NCBI RefSeq assembly: GCF_014306135.1
Contig: NZ_JACRWD010000002.1
Location: 124,001-188,000 of the forward strand
DNA: 64,000 nucleotides
Direction: 5' to 3'
From: Paraclostridium hominis
GTDB taxonomy: Bacteria; Bacillota; Clostridia; Peptostreptococcales; Peptostreptococcaceae
Part shown: positions 1 through 8,870 of the stretch, in pieces
Layout of the letters: every line of letters starts with the position of its first letter
Numbering within the stretch: the stretch's first letter is position 1
Translations under genes and position numbers: made by a program
Notes under the pieces: generated by a model
What the model was told of the DNA's origin: nothing
What the model saw: the letters and a program-made list of their open reading frames with translations, nothing else
Databases searched by the model: none

Positions 1-1265
1 GCCCATCCTGGTATCCCTCTATCAGTTACAAAGTTCTTTAATTCTTTTTTCTCTAAGTCTCCACGCTTAACAGCAAGAGCACCTATCATTTTGTAGTTAG
101 CTTCTGGAACATCTCCAGCTCCAGCTGGCTTAGTTATATCTGGGTTTTGCATTTCAACTGAGTAAACATCAACATCAGTTATTTTTAAGTTAGCTCTATC
201 AAGACCTGTAGTTATTAAAGCCGTCATAACAGCTTGTGGAGAAGATCCTGTTCCAACACTGTGTTTTCCTGTTAAATCAGTTCTTATTATTGGGTTTACA
301 CCATCATTTTCAGAAACTAATATAGCGAATCCTCCAACAACGTCTTCTAAAACTGGAAGACCTTTTTTAACATGGTCTTTAGCATTCATTCCAAGTTTAG
401 CACTAGCTCCACCTGCAACTACCATAACATTTTTATAAACTCCTGATTTAACAAGTGCAGCAGCATTTATTAAAGCATGAGTAGGTCCAGCACAGAATCC
501 TCTTGTATCAGAACCAGAAGCGTTTTGAAGGCCAGCCATTTCAGCTATAGACTTAGCAAAGTTACCTCCACCTCTTTGATTCATATCTCCACAAGCCTCT
601 TCTGAACACTCTATAACATAATCTATATCTAGTGGGTTTATATTATTCTTTCTAATTAATTGTATAGCTGCAACAACACCTGAAGCTTTAACAACTAAAT
701 TTTCAAACATTGTATGAGCATTTAAGTTAACGTCAACATCATGAGCTCTTTTTACATATCCAACTAATTCACCATCATGATATAATCCTTCAGCATGGTG
801 ATCAGCTATTAATTCTTTTGCATCATCTATATTAGAACCCTTAACTTTTCCAAAGAATGGAGCTAGCTCTGGGTAATTATTTTCGAAATCAGGTTTTATA
901 TTATTTACAAAATCTTCTTTTAACTTAACTAAGTCAAAAGCATCACATATTTGCATCATTAATAAGAATTCATCTTGAGGCATTATTTCCCCAAGTTTTC
1001 CTTGTCTAGTACCTTCCATTTTGTGTTCGCACCAAGGAAGAGCTATTTCTCTTAATTCTTCCGGTCTATTGTTTCCTATGTAAACTTGGTTTGGCATGTA
1101 GTTTACAACTTCTTCATATCCTCTTATGTGGTTTTTTACTTCTTTTAAAAATTCTGAATCTGGATGTGTTTCTCTTTCAACAGCACAAGTAGTACCATTT
1201 TGAACTATCATATCTGGTGTGTGAACTAAGATGTAGCTTGCCCCTTTTAAAACTGGAAATGTCAT
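1..1265 (-). CDS. grdC: Glycine reductase complex component C, beta subunit (partial, N-terminal 421 codons)
   Basis: The frame is open from an ATG at 1265 to the window edge, so the C-terminus lies outside. Component C takes the carboxymethyl-selenoenzyme from GrdA and releases acetyl phosphate. The translation starts MTFPVLKGASYILVHTPDM and contains GSDTRGFCAGPTHAL, a FabH/thiolase-like segment with a candidate acyl-accepting Cys, followed by VMVVAGGASAKLGMNAKDH. A GGGGG Shine-Dalgarno sits about 9 nt before the ATG. It is separated from grdB by about 180 nt holding a terminator-like hairpin and a possible promoter, so its expression may be partly uncoupled from the upstream genes. Identity is secure from sequence and from its place after grdB. 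Confidence 0.93.
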   Translation of the reverse strand, partial: MTFPVLKGASYILVHTPDMIVQNGTTCAVERETHPDSEFLKEVKNHIRGYEEVVNYMPNQVYIGNNRPEELREIALPWCEHKMEGTRQGKLGEIMPQDEFLLMMQICDAFDLVKLKEDFVNNIKPDFENNYPELAPFFGKVKGSNIDDAKELIADHHAEGLYHDGELVGYVKRAHDVDVNLNAHTMFENLVVKASGVVAAIQLIRKNNINPLDIDYVIECSEEACGDMNQRGGGNFAKSIAEMAGLQNASGSDTRGFCAGPTHALINAAALVKSGVYKNVMVVAGGASAKLGMNAKDHVKKGLPVLEDVVGGFAILVSENDGVNPIIRTDLTGKHSVGTGSSPQAVMTALITTGLDRANLKITDVDVYSVEMQNPDITKPAGAGDVPEANYKMIGALAVKRGDLEKKELKNFVTDRGIPGW

Positions 1266-1313
1266 ATTATTTACCCCCAATGTATATATGTATTATTTTT
1301 TTCAACGGACTAA

Positions 1314-1341
1314 ATAATAGCCTCGTTGCTAAAACCTACAA
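1314..1341 (-). promoter_or_regulatory. Possible promoter for grdC
   Basis: On the minus strand, TTGTAG and TATTAT are separated by 16 nt in the grdB-grdC gap, downstream of the hairpin at 1382-1414. The -35 is imperfect. It would explain grdC transcription beyond the terminator. Confidence 0.35.
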
Positions 1342-1381
1342 TATTAGATTCATTACATTATTAATTTCACTTATAATATCT

Positions 1382-1414
1382 AAAAAATAGATGGGTAAAA
1401 ATACCCATCTATTT
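1382..1414 (-). terminator. Intra-operon terminator-like hairpin between grdB and grdC
   Basis: A 13-bp perfect stem (AAATAGATGGGTA against its complement) with a 4-nt loop is followed on the minus strand by a run of T at 1387-1382. It lies 32 nt after the grdB stop. It probably attenuates rather than ends the operon, since grdC follows. Confidence 0.75.
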
Positions 1415-1445
1415 AATTTTTATTTACTTATATGCTAAACCTCTA

Positions 1446-2789
1446 TTAAGCCTTAGCTGATATATCTTTTAAAGTTATATCTTCTTCAAATACTGTTTGA
1501 CCGTCAACTTCAGTAGCTAAAGCAACTAAAGCTTTTTCAACTAATTTTCTTCTTAAAGCTTTTTCCTCAACTGGATCTAACTTAGGATTTCCAAGTGGAT
1601 GAGGTATAGCTATAGCAGGAACTATTCTGTTAGCTCCAACTGTTAAAGATATAGGTACTACTGTACAGATATGAACAACAGGAAGTCCTGCTCTTTCTAT
1701 CTCTTTTACCATCGTTGCACCGCAACGAGTACAAGTACCTCAAGTAGAAGTTAAGATTACTGCATCTACGCCTGCATCTTTTAATTTTTGAGCAAACTCA
1801 GAAGCAAACTTCTTAGAACTTGCAACAGCAGTTCCGTTACCTGTAGTTGAGTAGAATAACTCATGTAAAGATCCTATAGCTCCTTCAGCTTCTAAATCTC
1901 TTAAAACATCTACTGGTAAAACTCTATCTGAATCTAGGTTACAATAAACTGGGTCGAATCCACCATGAGCAGTTTCATAAGTGTCTTCAGTTAAGTCCAT
2001 AACACCTGCTATACTGTACTCTCCGTACTTAGAAGCAGAAGATGACTCTATTCTATCTGGATTTCCTTTAGGAACTATACCACCAGAAGTAACTAAAGCT
2101 ATCTTAGCATTAGCTAAATCTTTTACAGCTGGGTTTGGATCTACTCTATCAAAGTTAGGCATTGGATATTCAGTTACGAATTCTTCACCTTTTATTTTCT
2201 TTAATAACATATCTACAGCTCTCTTAGAACCTCTTTCTTTAGCGAAGTAGTTAACTCTTATTCCTCTTTGTATATAACCTTCTTCAGCTGGAGATCCTAT
2301 TTCTTCACCATTAGCTAACTTCTTAGCTAATGCTGCAATTTTTGGAAGAGCCTTTCTCATACCAGCAGCAGAGTCAGCAGTCTCTATTATATAAAGATCT
2401 TTCTTGAACATATCTGCTCCTGGGTTTTCAACGTACATTCCTGTTAAAGCTGGTATATTTAACTCATCTTTTACAAACTTAGTTATTGTTCCTGCAGCAA
2501 CCCCGTATCTACCTGCATTGAACGCTGGACCAGCTATAAATAATTGTGGATTGAAGCTTTTAACCATCTCTAAAACTTCTTGGCTAGCAGACTCCATATT
2601 TTCTCCAAAGTAGCTGTCCCCACAAACTACTGTTCCAACTATCTCGATTTCATCCCCTAATAACTTGTTTAATTGTGCACTTATTGGAGGTAATTTTTCA
2701 GCTATATGTGGTTTTGTATCAGCTTTTTCTTCTCCACCAATTCCTGCAAAGAATTGGTTTACATAATGAACTACTCTTATCTTTTCCAT
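1446..2789 (-). CDS. grdB: Glycine reductase component B, selenoprotein subunit GrdB (UGA-Sec)
   Basis: Substrate-binding selenoprotein of glycine reductase, which binds glycine through its pyruvoyl partner and passes the carbon unit to GrdA. The 447-residue frame is interrupted only by TGA at 1740-1742, codon 350, in the context ILTSTU-GTCTRCGATMVKE. This UxxCxxC arrangement is the expected GrdB selenocysteine site. A perfect 6-bp hairpin with loop GGU starts 12 nt after the UGA (1713-1727). The gene lies 25 nt after grdA. Read without selenocysteine it would appear as two ORFs. The start is the ATG of MEKIRVVHYVNQFFAGIGGE. Confidence 0.96.
1713..1727 (-). promoter_or_regulatory. Putative SECIS hairpin of grdB
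   Basis: Minus-strand CGTTGC-GGT-GCAACG is a perfect 6-bp stem with a three-base loop, 12 nt after the UGA. Bacterial SECIS hairpins lie just downstream of the recoded UGA with G-rich loops, so position and form fit. No energy calculation was possible. Confidence 0.65.
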
Positions 2790-2814
2790 CTTATCTCAAC
2801 CCCTTTTGATTTGA

Positions 2815-3294
2815 TTAGGCATTATATTTACAGAATTGACCTCTTATACTGTTCATTTCTTCTACTATTTCATCAACTTCAAGAACCATTTCCATCATAC
2901 TTATTTGATCTTCATAAACTGACTCATCAAATAATTCTTTTACTTCTGGTTCAACAACATGATAAACAGCTAATCCTAACTCAACACCAGCAAGTGGTCC
3001 AGCGAAAGTTGGATCTCCAGCAGTTACTGTCTCAGCTGCAAGACCTGCAGCTTCGGCTTCAGCAGCACCTAGTAAAACCACAACATTTTCAGCACCGAAT
3101 TTATCAGTAGCTTCTTTAACTCTGTTTTGGTTTTCTAAGTCCATAGCCCCAGCAGCAGTTCAGACAAAACATTCTGTTGAAGCAAAAACTATTTCAGTAT
3201 TTTCTACAGTGTTTACACACTCTTCTATAGCAGGTCCCGGAATACCATCACGGTCACCTATTATTATGATTTTCTTATTACTTAATACGCTCAT
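2815..3294 (-). CDS. grdA: Glycine reductase selenoprotein A (UGA-Sec)
   Basis: Small acidic selenoprotein shared by all Stickland reductases; its selenol attacks the substrate bound on component B and carries a carboxymethyl-Se intermediate. The full frame is 159 residues from ATG 3294, with TGA at 3160-3162 as codon 45, in CFVU-TAAGAMDLENQ, the classic GrdA motif. It starts MSVLSNKKIIIIGDRDGIPG and ends FCKYNA. An ATG immediately after the UGA could mislead an automatic caller into a 109-residue truncated protein. It lies between grdE (68-nt gap) and grdB. Confidence 0.97.
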
Positions 3295-3362
3295 AATAAT
3301 TCTCCTTTTCCTTTATATTTTTTATTTTATATTCAACTTTAATTTTAAAGTTATTCCTAAAT

Positions 3363-4649
3363 TTAATATCCTTTAGCTGTTAAGAATCCAAATCCTGTTT
3401 CGTTAGTAGCTCCAGTTATAACTTGTATCTCAGCTTCTATAGATCCATCTTCTCTTAAAGATCCAGCAGATCCACCAGCTATTACATCAGCAACTTCAAC
3501 ATGTCCTATTACTCTATCCATCTTAGGTAATACAACAACTTGGTTAGCATTTCCTCCTGTTACAACAGCATCTGCTTTAGCATCTGCATCAGCTAATGAT
3601 TGAGAAGCTCCATCTCTACCAGCATACTCATCAGTAACTATAACAGTTTTAACACCTTCACCTTCAATTTTCTTGCAGTTCATTATAAGGTCAGTATCTG
3701 GGTTACCGAAACCTTCTTGAGATACTATAACAGCATCTAATCCTAATTGCTTACATAACTTAGCAGTCCAGTTAGAAGATCTTTCTTTATCTGCTAGGTA
3801 TACGTTTTCATTAGTTATAATAACACCTACAAAGTTTATTTCTTTTCCATGTTGAGCATATAAATCTTCAACTACAGAGTTATTCATGTGTACATAACTT
3901 GGGTTCTTGTCACAAGCAGAAACACAGTTACCACTTACTATAGCTCCATCCATTAATTCAGTTGGGTATAATAAAGTTGGTACTATTTGCTTAGCATCAA
4001 CTCCGTATACATATGTATCATGTAATAATCCTTGAGTTTGAAGCATATATACATATCCTACCTTTGGAAGTTCTGGATACTCAGCTATTGATTCAAGTAA
4101 TGGCTTAGTTTCATAAGTTACTACTTCATCTGGAGTTAAATCTTTAGCTAATTGTCCTAAGTAAGTAGCAGCTTTAAATCCTATCATTCTAACAGCCTTT
4201 TCATGTTCATGTTGCTTTAATCCATCTACTGGTTCAGCTATAACAACAACGTTGTTTAACTTAGAAAATGGAGTATATTCAGCTCCAGGACCAGTCATAT
4301 CTATTATACCTTCTTGGAAACCAACTATTTTACCAGTTGTAACTACTCCTACATTTTTAAGTGCGTGAGTTCTACCTTCTCCAACAGTATCAACTTTAGA
4401 TATAACACCTGGGAATATTCCACCCTTACCTTCAACTTTGACTCTCGGTTCTATAACGTCTTTAACTGGTATTATTCTAACACTTTCTCCAGGACGAACT
4501 ATATCTAAATCTATTGATTTTATATGCTCATCTCCACCAATTACATTTAACATCTCTTCTTTGTTGATGTATAATACTGAATCTTTAACTTCTGTTACTT
4601 CTCCAAATTGTACATCTTTTATAAAGATTTTCCCTAACTCAAGACGCAT
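3363..4649 (-). CDS. grdE: Glycine reductase component B, proprotein GrdE
   Basis: 428-residue proprotein that is cleaved to give two subunits, the C-terminal one carrying a pyruvoyl group made from a Cys. The cleavage segment is visible as GAIVSGNCVSACDKNP with the candidate pyruvoyl Cys at residue 242, the position reported for this family. The pyruvoyl group forms a Schiff base with glycine. It sits between trxA and grdA in the usual order. The start MRLELGKIFIKDVQ has a GGGGG ribosome-binding site. Confidence 0.96.
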   Translation of the reverse strand: MRLELGKIFIKDVQFGEVTEVKDSVLYINKEEMLNVIGGDEHIKSIDLDIVRPGESVRIIPVKDVIEPRVKVEGKGGIFPGVISKVDTVGEGRTHALKNVGVVTTGKIVGFQEGIIDMTGPGAEYTPFSKLNNVVVIAEPVDGLKQHEHEKAVRMIGFKAATYLGQLAKDLTPDEVVTYETKPLLESIAEYPELPKVGYVYMLQTQGLLHDTYVYGVDAKQIVPTLLYPTELMDGAIVSGNCVSACDKNPSYVHMNNSVVEDLYAQHGKEINFVGVIITNENVYLADKERSSNWTAKLCKQLGLDAVIVSQEGFGNPDTDLIMNCKKIEGEGVKTVIVTDEYAGRDGASQSLADADAKADAVVTGGNANQVVVLPKMDRVIGHVEVADVIAGGSAGSLREDGSIEAEIQVITGATNETGFGFLTAKGY

Positions 4650-4715
4650 ATTGGCACCCCCTAATTTTTTGAACTTAATTTATTTTAACGGGGAAATTTA
4701 TCCCCCATTAATTTC

Positions 4716-5033
4716 TTATAAGTACTTCTTTATCATAGCTTCTATATTAGCAACTGTTGCATCATCCTTAGTTACTTCGTCTATTTTAGCTCCATCTTTG
4801 TATATAGCTATAGTTGGAAGACCTAAAACCTTCTCTCTTATAGCAACTCTTCTAGCTTTAGTAGTATCGAATTTACAGAACTTTATATTTTCCCCATACA
4901 TTTCTGCAAATCTTTCTATATCAGGAAGTAATGCTTTACAAGGTTCACAACCTTGACTCCAGAAATCAACTAAAACTAACCCTTCAGCTTCTAAAACTTC
5001 TGGATCGAATGTGTTTTTTTCTAATGCTATCAT
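4716..5033 (-). CDS. trxA: Thioredoxin of the glycine reductase operon
   Basis: 105-residue thioredoxin whose active site reads SQGCEPCKAL, with cysteines 29 and 32. The GCEPC form rather than WCGPC is characteristic of thioredoxins encoded with glycine reductase. It re-reduces selenoprotein A after each turnover and is itself reduced by the adjacent TrxB. It is preceded by trxB (145-nt gap) and followed by grdE (66 nt). Confidence 0.95.
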   Translation of the reverse strand: MIALEKNTFDPEVLEAEGLVLVDFWSQGCEPCKALLPDIERFAEMYGENIKFCKFDTTKARRVAIREKVLGLPTIAIYKDGAKIDEVTKDDATVANIEAMIKKYL

Positions 5034-5178
5034 TTCTAAATCCCCCTTATTGGATTTTATATATTTTAATATATTTTTTAAATATATTATTAGCTATTAT
5101 AATTTTTTAAAGTACCGTCCTAAGTAATGTCTAAGCTTTGCCTAAACATCATCCCCCGATAACCTTAGTAAAAGTACC

Positions 5179-6141
5179 TTAGCAGCTAGTAACTTCTTCT
5201 TCAAAATTTGCTTCTATATATTTTTCAGCTGTAACAGCAGCTATAGCCCCATCAGCAGTAGCTGTAACAACTTGTCTTAAAGATTTTACTCTACAATCCC
5301 CTGCTGCAAATACACCTGGTATATTTGTAAGCATATTATCATCAGTTTTTATGTATCCACGCTCATCCATGTCTACTTTACCTTTGAATAATTCAGTTTG
5401 AGAATCAAATCCTACAAATACGAATATTCCCATTGTTCCATCTTCTTCATCAGCGAAGTATTCATTAGTTTCACCAGTTTGAGTATTTTTAAATACTACA
5501 GATTCAACTAATCCATCACCTTTGATTTCTTCTATTACTGTATCTAATAAGAATTCTATCTTATCATTAGCTCTAGCTTTTTCTTCTATAGATTTAGCAC
5601 ATCTAAATCCTTGTCTTCTATGCACTATAGTAACTTTTCTAGCAAATTTAGTTAAGTATAATGCTTCTTCTATTGCACTGTCTCCTCCACCAACTACGAA
5701 TACTTCAAAGTCTTCGAAAAAGTCAGCATCACATGTAGCACAGTAAGAAACTCCTTTACCTGTTAATTCTTTTTCTCCAGGGCATCCTAATTTCTTAGGA
5801 GTAGCTCCAGTAGCTATTATAACAGTCTTAGCTCTGTACTCACCTTTTTCACCCTTTAATACTTTTATATTTCCATCTAACTCAGTATCAACTATGGCAT
5901 CTCTAACTATTTCAGCACCAAACTCCTTGCATTGTTCTACCATTCTTGCTATTAAACTTGGTCCAGTAGCATTTTCGATAGATCCTGGATAGTTTGCAAC
6001 TTCATGAGTTATAACTATTTGACCACCAGTTTTACCTTTTTCAAGTATTAAAGTCTTCATTTTAGCTCTTGCACCGTAAAGGCCAGCTGCAAGACCTGCA
6101 GGTCCACAACCTATTATGACTATGTCATATAAATTTTCCAT
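5179..6141 (-). CDS. trxB: Thioredoxin reductase of the glycine reductase operon
   Basis: 320-residue low-molecular-weight flavoprotein. It shows an N-terminal FAD fold (GCGPAGLAAGLYGARA), a redox-active CATC within KGVSYCATCDADF at about residues 134-146, a second dinucleotide fold (VVGGGDSAIEEA), and the C-terminal FAD motif GVFAAGDCRVK. It passes electrons from NADPH to the TrxA encoded next. It ends EEEVTSC, with an extra terminal Cys. Located between grdX (43 nt) and trxA. Confidence 0.95.
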   Translation of the reverse strand: MENLYDIVIIGCGPAGLAAGLYGARAKMKTLILEKGKTGGQIVITHEVANYPGSIENATGPSLIARMVEQCKEFGAEIVRDAIVDTELDGNIKVLKGEKGEYRAKTVIIATGATPKKLGCPGEKELTGKGVSYCATCDADFFEDFEVFVVGGGDSAIEEALYLTKFARKVTIVHRRQGFRCAKSIEEKARANDKIEFLLDTVIEEIKGDGLVESVVFKNTQTGETNEYFADEEDGTMGIFVFVGFDSQTELFKGKVDMDERGYIKTDDNMLTNIPGVFAAGDCRVKSLRQVVTATADGAIAAVTAEKYIEANFEEEVTSC

Positions 6142-6184
6142 AACCTACGACCCCCTGTTTTTATTAATATATATACATCAAAGT

Positions 6185-6556
6185 TTATGCATATTGCATT
6201 CTTTGAATTGTATTTCTCATTATATCAAAATCTATTACTCTGAAATCGTCTAATACTCTTTCAGTCCATAAAGGAGTTGCTTTGTTGTTTTTAAATTTTT
6301 CTGCTGTTTCTATTGCGTCTTCAATTAAGTTTAGTGAATTTATGTCTAAAGATTTCCCCTTTTTCATTATGACTGTACGATATGGTGTCTCATTGGGTTT
6401 TACGCTCCCATAAAGCGGATGTGATAGTAGTTCATACCCCTCATGAACTAAATCTCTACAATGTTTTAGTGTTCCTATATAATCTATGTCTAACGTTAAA
6501 ACTTCCTTATCTTTAACGTTTTCCTGAATCATAGGATTATTAGTGATTATTAACAT
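6185..6556 (-). CDS. grdX: GrdX family protein
   Basis: 123-residue protein starting MLIITNNPMIQENVKDKEV and containing YELLSHPLYGSVKPNETPYR. Homologues precede trxB or grd genes in many Stickland fermenters; the function is unknown. It has no membrane segment and no Cys. It is the first gene after the glycine riboswitch, so it is probably induced with the rest of the operon. The ribosome-binding site before ATG 6556 is weak (GTGAG). Confidence 0.9.
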   Translation of the reverse strand: MLIITNNPMIQENVKDKEVLTLDIDYIGTLKHCRDLVHEGYELLSHPLYGSVKPNETPYRTVIMKKGKSLDINSLNLIEDAIETAEKFKNNKATPLWTERVLDDFRVIDFDIMRNTIQRMQYA

Positions 6557-6594
6557 TAGTCTACACTCACTTTCAAAATATCTTTTGTTAAACT

Positions 6595-6630
6595 AAAAAC
6601 AGGAAACTAAGTCCCCACTTAGTTCCCTGT
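6595..6630 (-). terminator. Riboswitch-controlled terminator upstream of grdX
   Basis: A 14-bp stem (one G-T wobble) with a CCCC loop in plus orientation is followed on the minus strand by five T. It lies immediately after the glycine aptamer and 39 nt before grdX, the usual place for an expression platform. Glycine binding would be expected to prevent termination (inference). Confidence 0.85.
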
Positions 6631-6633
6631 CAA

Positions 6634-6770
6634 ATTACTTTTCAGAGATCCGTCCAGTTAAAGTCCTTTTACCTGAGAATTTCACTTAAATTTCTTTGGG
6701 ATAAATTTAAGTTTGTCCCTTCGGTCCCCTCTAACATCCCCACATTAGAAGTTGTCTCCTTTAACCTTCA
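6634..6770 (-). ncRNA. Glycine riboswitch (single aptamer visible)
   Basis: Minus-strand sequence shows the aptamer core in order: AAAGGAGACAACT, GACCGAAGGGACAA, then ATTCTCAGGTAAAAGGAC and GGACGGATCTCTGAAAAG. The CCGAAGG and CTCAGG..AAAAGGAC blocks are the conserved gcvT-type signatures. I see one complete aptamer only; a second (tandem or ghost) aptamer is not evident. It precedes a terminator and the glycine reductase operon, a natural glycine-consuming target. Confidence 0.9.
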
Positions 6771-6827
6771 AACGGTTTGATTTTTAGTTTTGTCTAGCCC
6801 CTTTGTTGCTTTGTATTTCTTAATTAC

Positions 6828-6856
6828 ATTATATCTACGTTGGTAAATATATACAA
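6828..6856 (-). promoter_or_regulatory. Sigma-A promoter of the grd operon
   Basis: TTGTAT, a 17-nt spacer, and a perfect TATAAT (minus strand), placing the transcription start near 6820 and the aptamer about 50 nt downstream. The remaining gap to 7053 is AT-rich and I see no gene in it. Confidence 0.75.
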
Positions 6857-7053
6857 CAGTTTTTTAAATATTTTTTTAAGTTTTTTTGTTTTATTTGTCT
6901 ATTTTTTGTCAAAACATTGATATTGCTCAATTCTTTGAAATAACTTTCATTCATGGTTTTTTGTATACAATTTAATTCATCCTTATAACTTATATTTATT
7001 CTATATTTTTATAAATATTCCTACTTTTCTAATTGTTATTTTTAATTTATTTT

Positions 7054-7836
7054 TTATACCATATCATAAGTTATACATACAGGCTTTTTAGTTCTTGGAT
7101 CTTTTACTATTTCTGCATCTATATTAAATATTTCTTTAAGATTTTCTTTTGTCATAACTTCATCAGCACTACCTTCACATACAACTCTACCTTTTTTTAT
7201 ACCTATCATGTGATCTGCAAATCTGGCAGCATTATTAAGCTCATGTATAACCATAACTATAGTTCTTCCCTGTTTTTTATTTAAATCTTCTAATAACTTT
7301 AAAATTTCTAATTGATGAGCTAAATCTAGGTAAGTTGTTGGTTCATCAAGTAAAAGTATATCCGTTTCTTGAGCTAGCGCCATAGCTATCCAAGCTCTTT
7401 GCCTTTGTCCTCCCGATAAATCATCTATGTTTCTATCTTTAAACTCTTCAATTCCAGTTATTTCTAAAGCCCAATTTACAATATCCTTATCTTTGTCATT
7501 AGCCTTTCCAAAACCTTTTTGATGAGGGAATCTTCCATATGCTATTAGCTCTTCAACTGTAAGTCCACTTGGTGCTTGTGGACTTTGAGGTAGTATAGCC
7601 ATATTTTTTGCAATTTCTCTTGGGTTTTCCTTATATATGTCTTTTCCATTTATATATATATTTCCGCTCTTTGGAGTTATTACTCTTCCTATAGTTTTTA
7701 AGATTGTAGATTTACCACAACCGTTAGCACCAATTATTGTAGTTATTTTACCTTTAGGTATATTTAAATTTAAATCTTTTACTATATCTACATTTCCATA
7801 AGATATATTTAAATTTTTAGTAGTTATACAATTCAT
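7054..7836 (-). CDS. Iron-siderophore ABC transporter, ATP-binding protein
   Basis: 260-residue FecE/FhuC-type ATPase. Walker A is GANGCGKSTILKTIGR, Q-loop LPQSPQAP, signature LSGGQRQRAWIAMALAQ, Walker B ILLLDEPTTYLD and switch His in VIHELNNAARF. It energises the two FecCD permeases encoded upstream. The 15-nt spacing from the permease indicates one operon. It is the last gene; I see no strong hairpin downstream. Substrate cannot be told from the ATPase. Confidence 0.93.
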   Translation of the reverse strand: MNCITTKNLNISYGNVDIVKDLNLNIPKGKITTIIGANGCGKSTILKTIGRVITPKSGNIYINGKDIYKENPREIAKNMAILPQSPQAPSGLTVEELIAYGRFPHQKGFGKANDKDKDIVNWALEITGIEEFKDRNIDDLSGGQRQRAWIAMALAQETDILLLDEPTTYLDLAHQLEILKLLEDLNKKQGRTIVMVIHELNNAARFADHMIGIKKGRVVCEGSADEVMTKENLKEIFNIDAEIVKDPRTKKPVCITYDMV

Positions 7837-7851
7837 AATACTCTCCTCTTT

Positions 7852-8868
7852 CTATTTTGATAACATTAAATAAATAAAATATGGTACCCCTATTATAGAA
7901 ATAACTATTCCTACTGGAATTTCTATTGGAGCTAATAAATTTCTCGATATAGTATCTGCTACTAAAATTATTAAAGTTCCTATAAGTGCAGATATAGGAA
8001 TTAACCTTTTGTGTTTTGGTCCTACTAACTTTCTTCCTATATGAGGTGATACTAGACCTAAAAAAGAAATACTTCCAGATACAGATGTAGCTACACCAGC
8101 TAAAATTACCGCATATACTATTAATTTTCTTCTTTCTTTTTCTACTTTAACACCTAGTCCTGTAGATATCTCATCTCCTAAATTTAACACATCTAGATAT
8201 CTCGATTTATAAATTGAAAGTCCCATAAATATAATTATGAAAGGTAATATTGCAATTACATATTTCCAGTTACTTCCCCATATGCTTCCTGAAGTCCATG
8301 CCATTACTCTATTAAACTCTTGTGTTGTAAATTTCAACTGGAATATAGTTAGTATAGATGTAAACGCTACATTTATTCCTATACCTATTAACAGTAACCT
8401 CTGAGAACTAATCCCTTTTTTAAATGCTAGTGTGTATATTAAAAAAGCTCCAAATAAAGCACCTGAAAGCGCAACTATTGGCATTGTAAAAATAGTTAAA
8501 TTACTTATACCATCATAAACATTTCCATTCATTAAAAACATATAAATTACTACAAAAAGTGCTGATCCTGAATTTATCCCTAAAATTCCTGAATCTGCTA
8601 AGTCATTTTTAGTTACTCCTTGAAGTATTGTTCCTGCTGTTGCAAGTGCCGCTCCTACTAAAATTGCAATAACTATCCTAGGTAATCTTAACTTAAAAAT
8701 AGCTATTTCATGATTTCTTTGACCTTGTCCTATAAGTGTTTTTATCACATCCATAGGTTCTATAGCAAAAGATCCTAGATTTAAACTTACTAAAAAAGTA
8801 ATAAAAATTAAAGCTATTAGTATTGATGCTATAATTAAAGTTTTTTGTCTATTAACTTTAGCTTTCAT
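7852..8868 (-). CDS. FecCD-family iron-siderophore permease (second subunit)
   Basis: 338-residue integral membrane protein with the FecCD pattern: hydrophobic N-terminus, LPRIVIAILVGAALATAGTI, and a GLVSPHIGRKLVGPKHKRLI coupling segment. Family members have about ten membrane helices and form a heterodimeric channel. It starts 2 nt after the stop of the other permease gene, so the two are translationally linked. Confidence 0.92.
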   Translation of the reverse strand: MKAKVNRQKTLIIASILIALIFITFLVSLNLGSFAIEPMDVIKTLIGQGQRNHEIAIFKLRLPRIVIAILVGAALATAGTILQGVTKNDLADSGILGINSGSALFVVIYMFLMNGNVYDGISNLTIFTMPIVALSGALFGAFLIYTLAFKKGISSQRLLLIGIGINVAFTSILTIFQLKFTTQEFNRVMAWTSGSIWGSNWKYVIAILPFIIIFMGLSIYKSRYLDVLNLGDEISTGLGVKVEKERRKLIVYAVILAGVATSVSGSISFLGLVSPHIGRKLVGPKHKRLIPISALIGTLIILVADTISRNLLAPIEIPVGIVISIIGVPYFIYLMLSK

Positions 8869-8870
8869 AA

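Noticed and set aside
2706..3110. Plus-strand 134-residue ORF across grdB and grdA
   Set aside because: Antisense shadow with low-complexity Leu/Gln; the minus strand carries two recognised genes.
5034..5178. Direct repeats of GGTACTTT between trxB and trxA as a regulatory hairpin
   Set aside because: The copies are in the same orientation, so they cannot pair, and no T-run follows.
7033..7284. Plus-strand hydrophobic 83-residue ORF
   Set aside because: Antisense to the ABC ATPase 3' end, composed of Tyr/Phe/Ile codons expected from AT-rich DNA; no ribosome-binding site.
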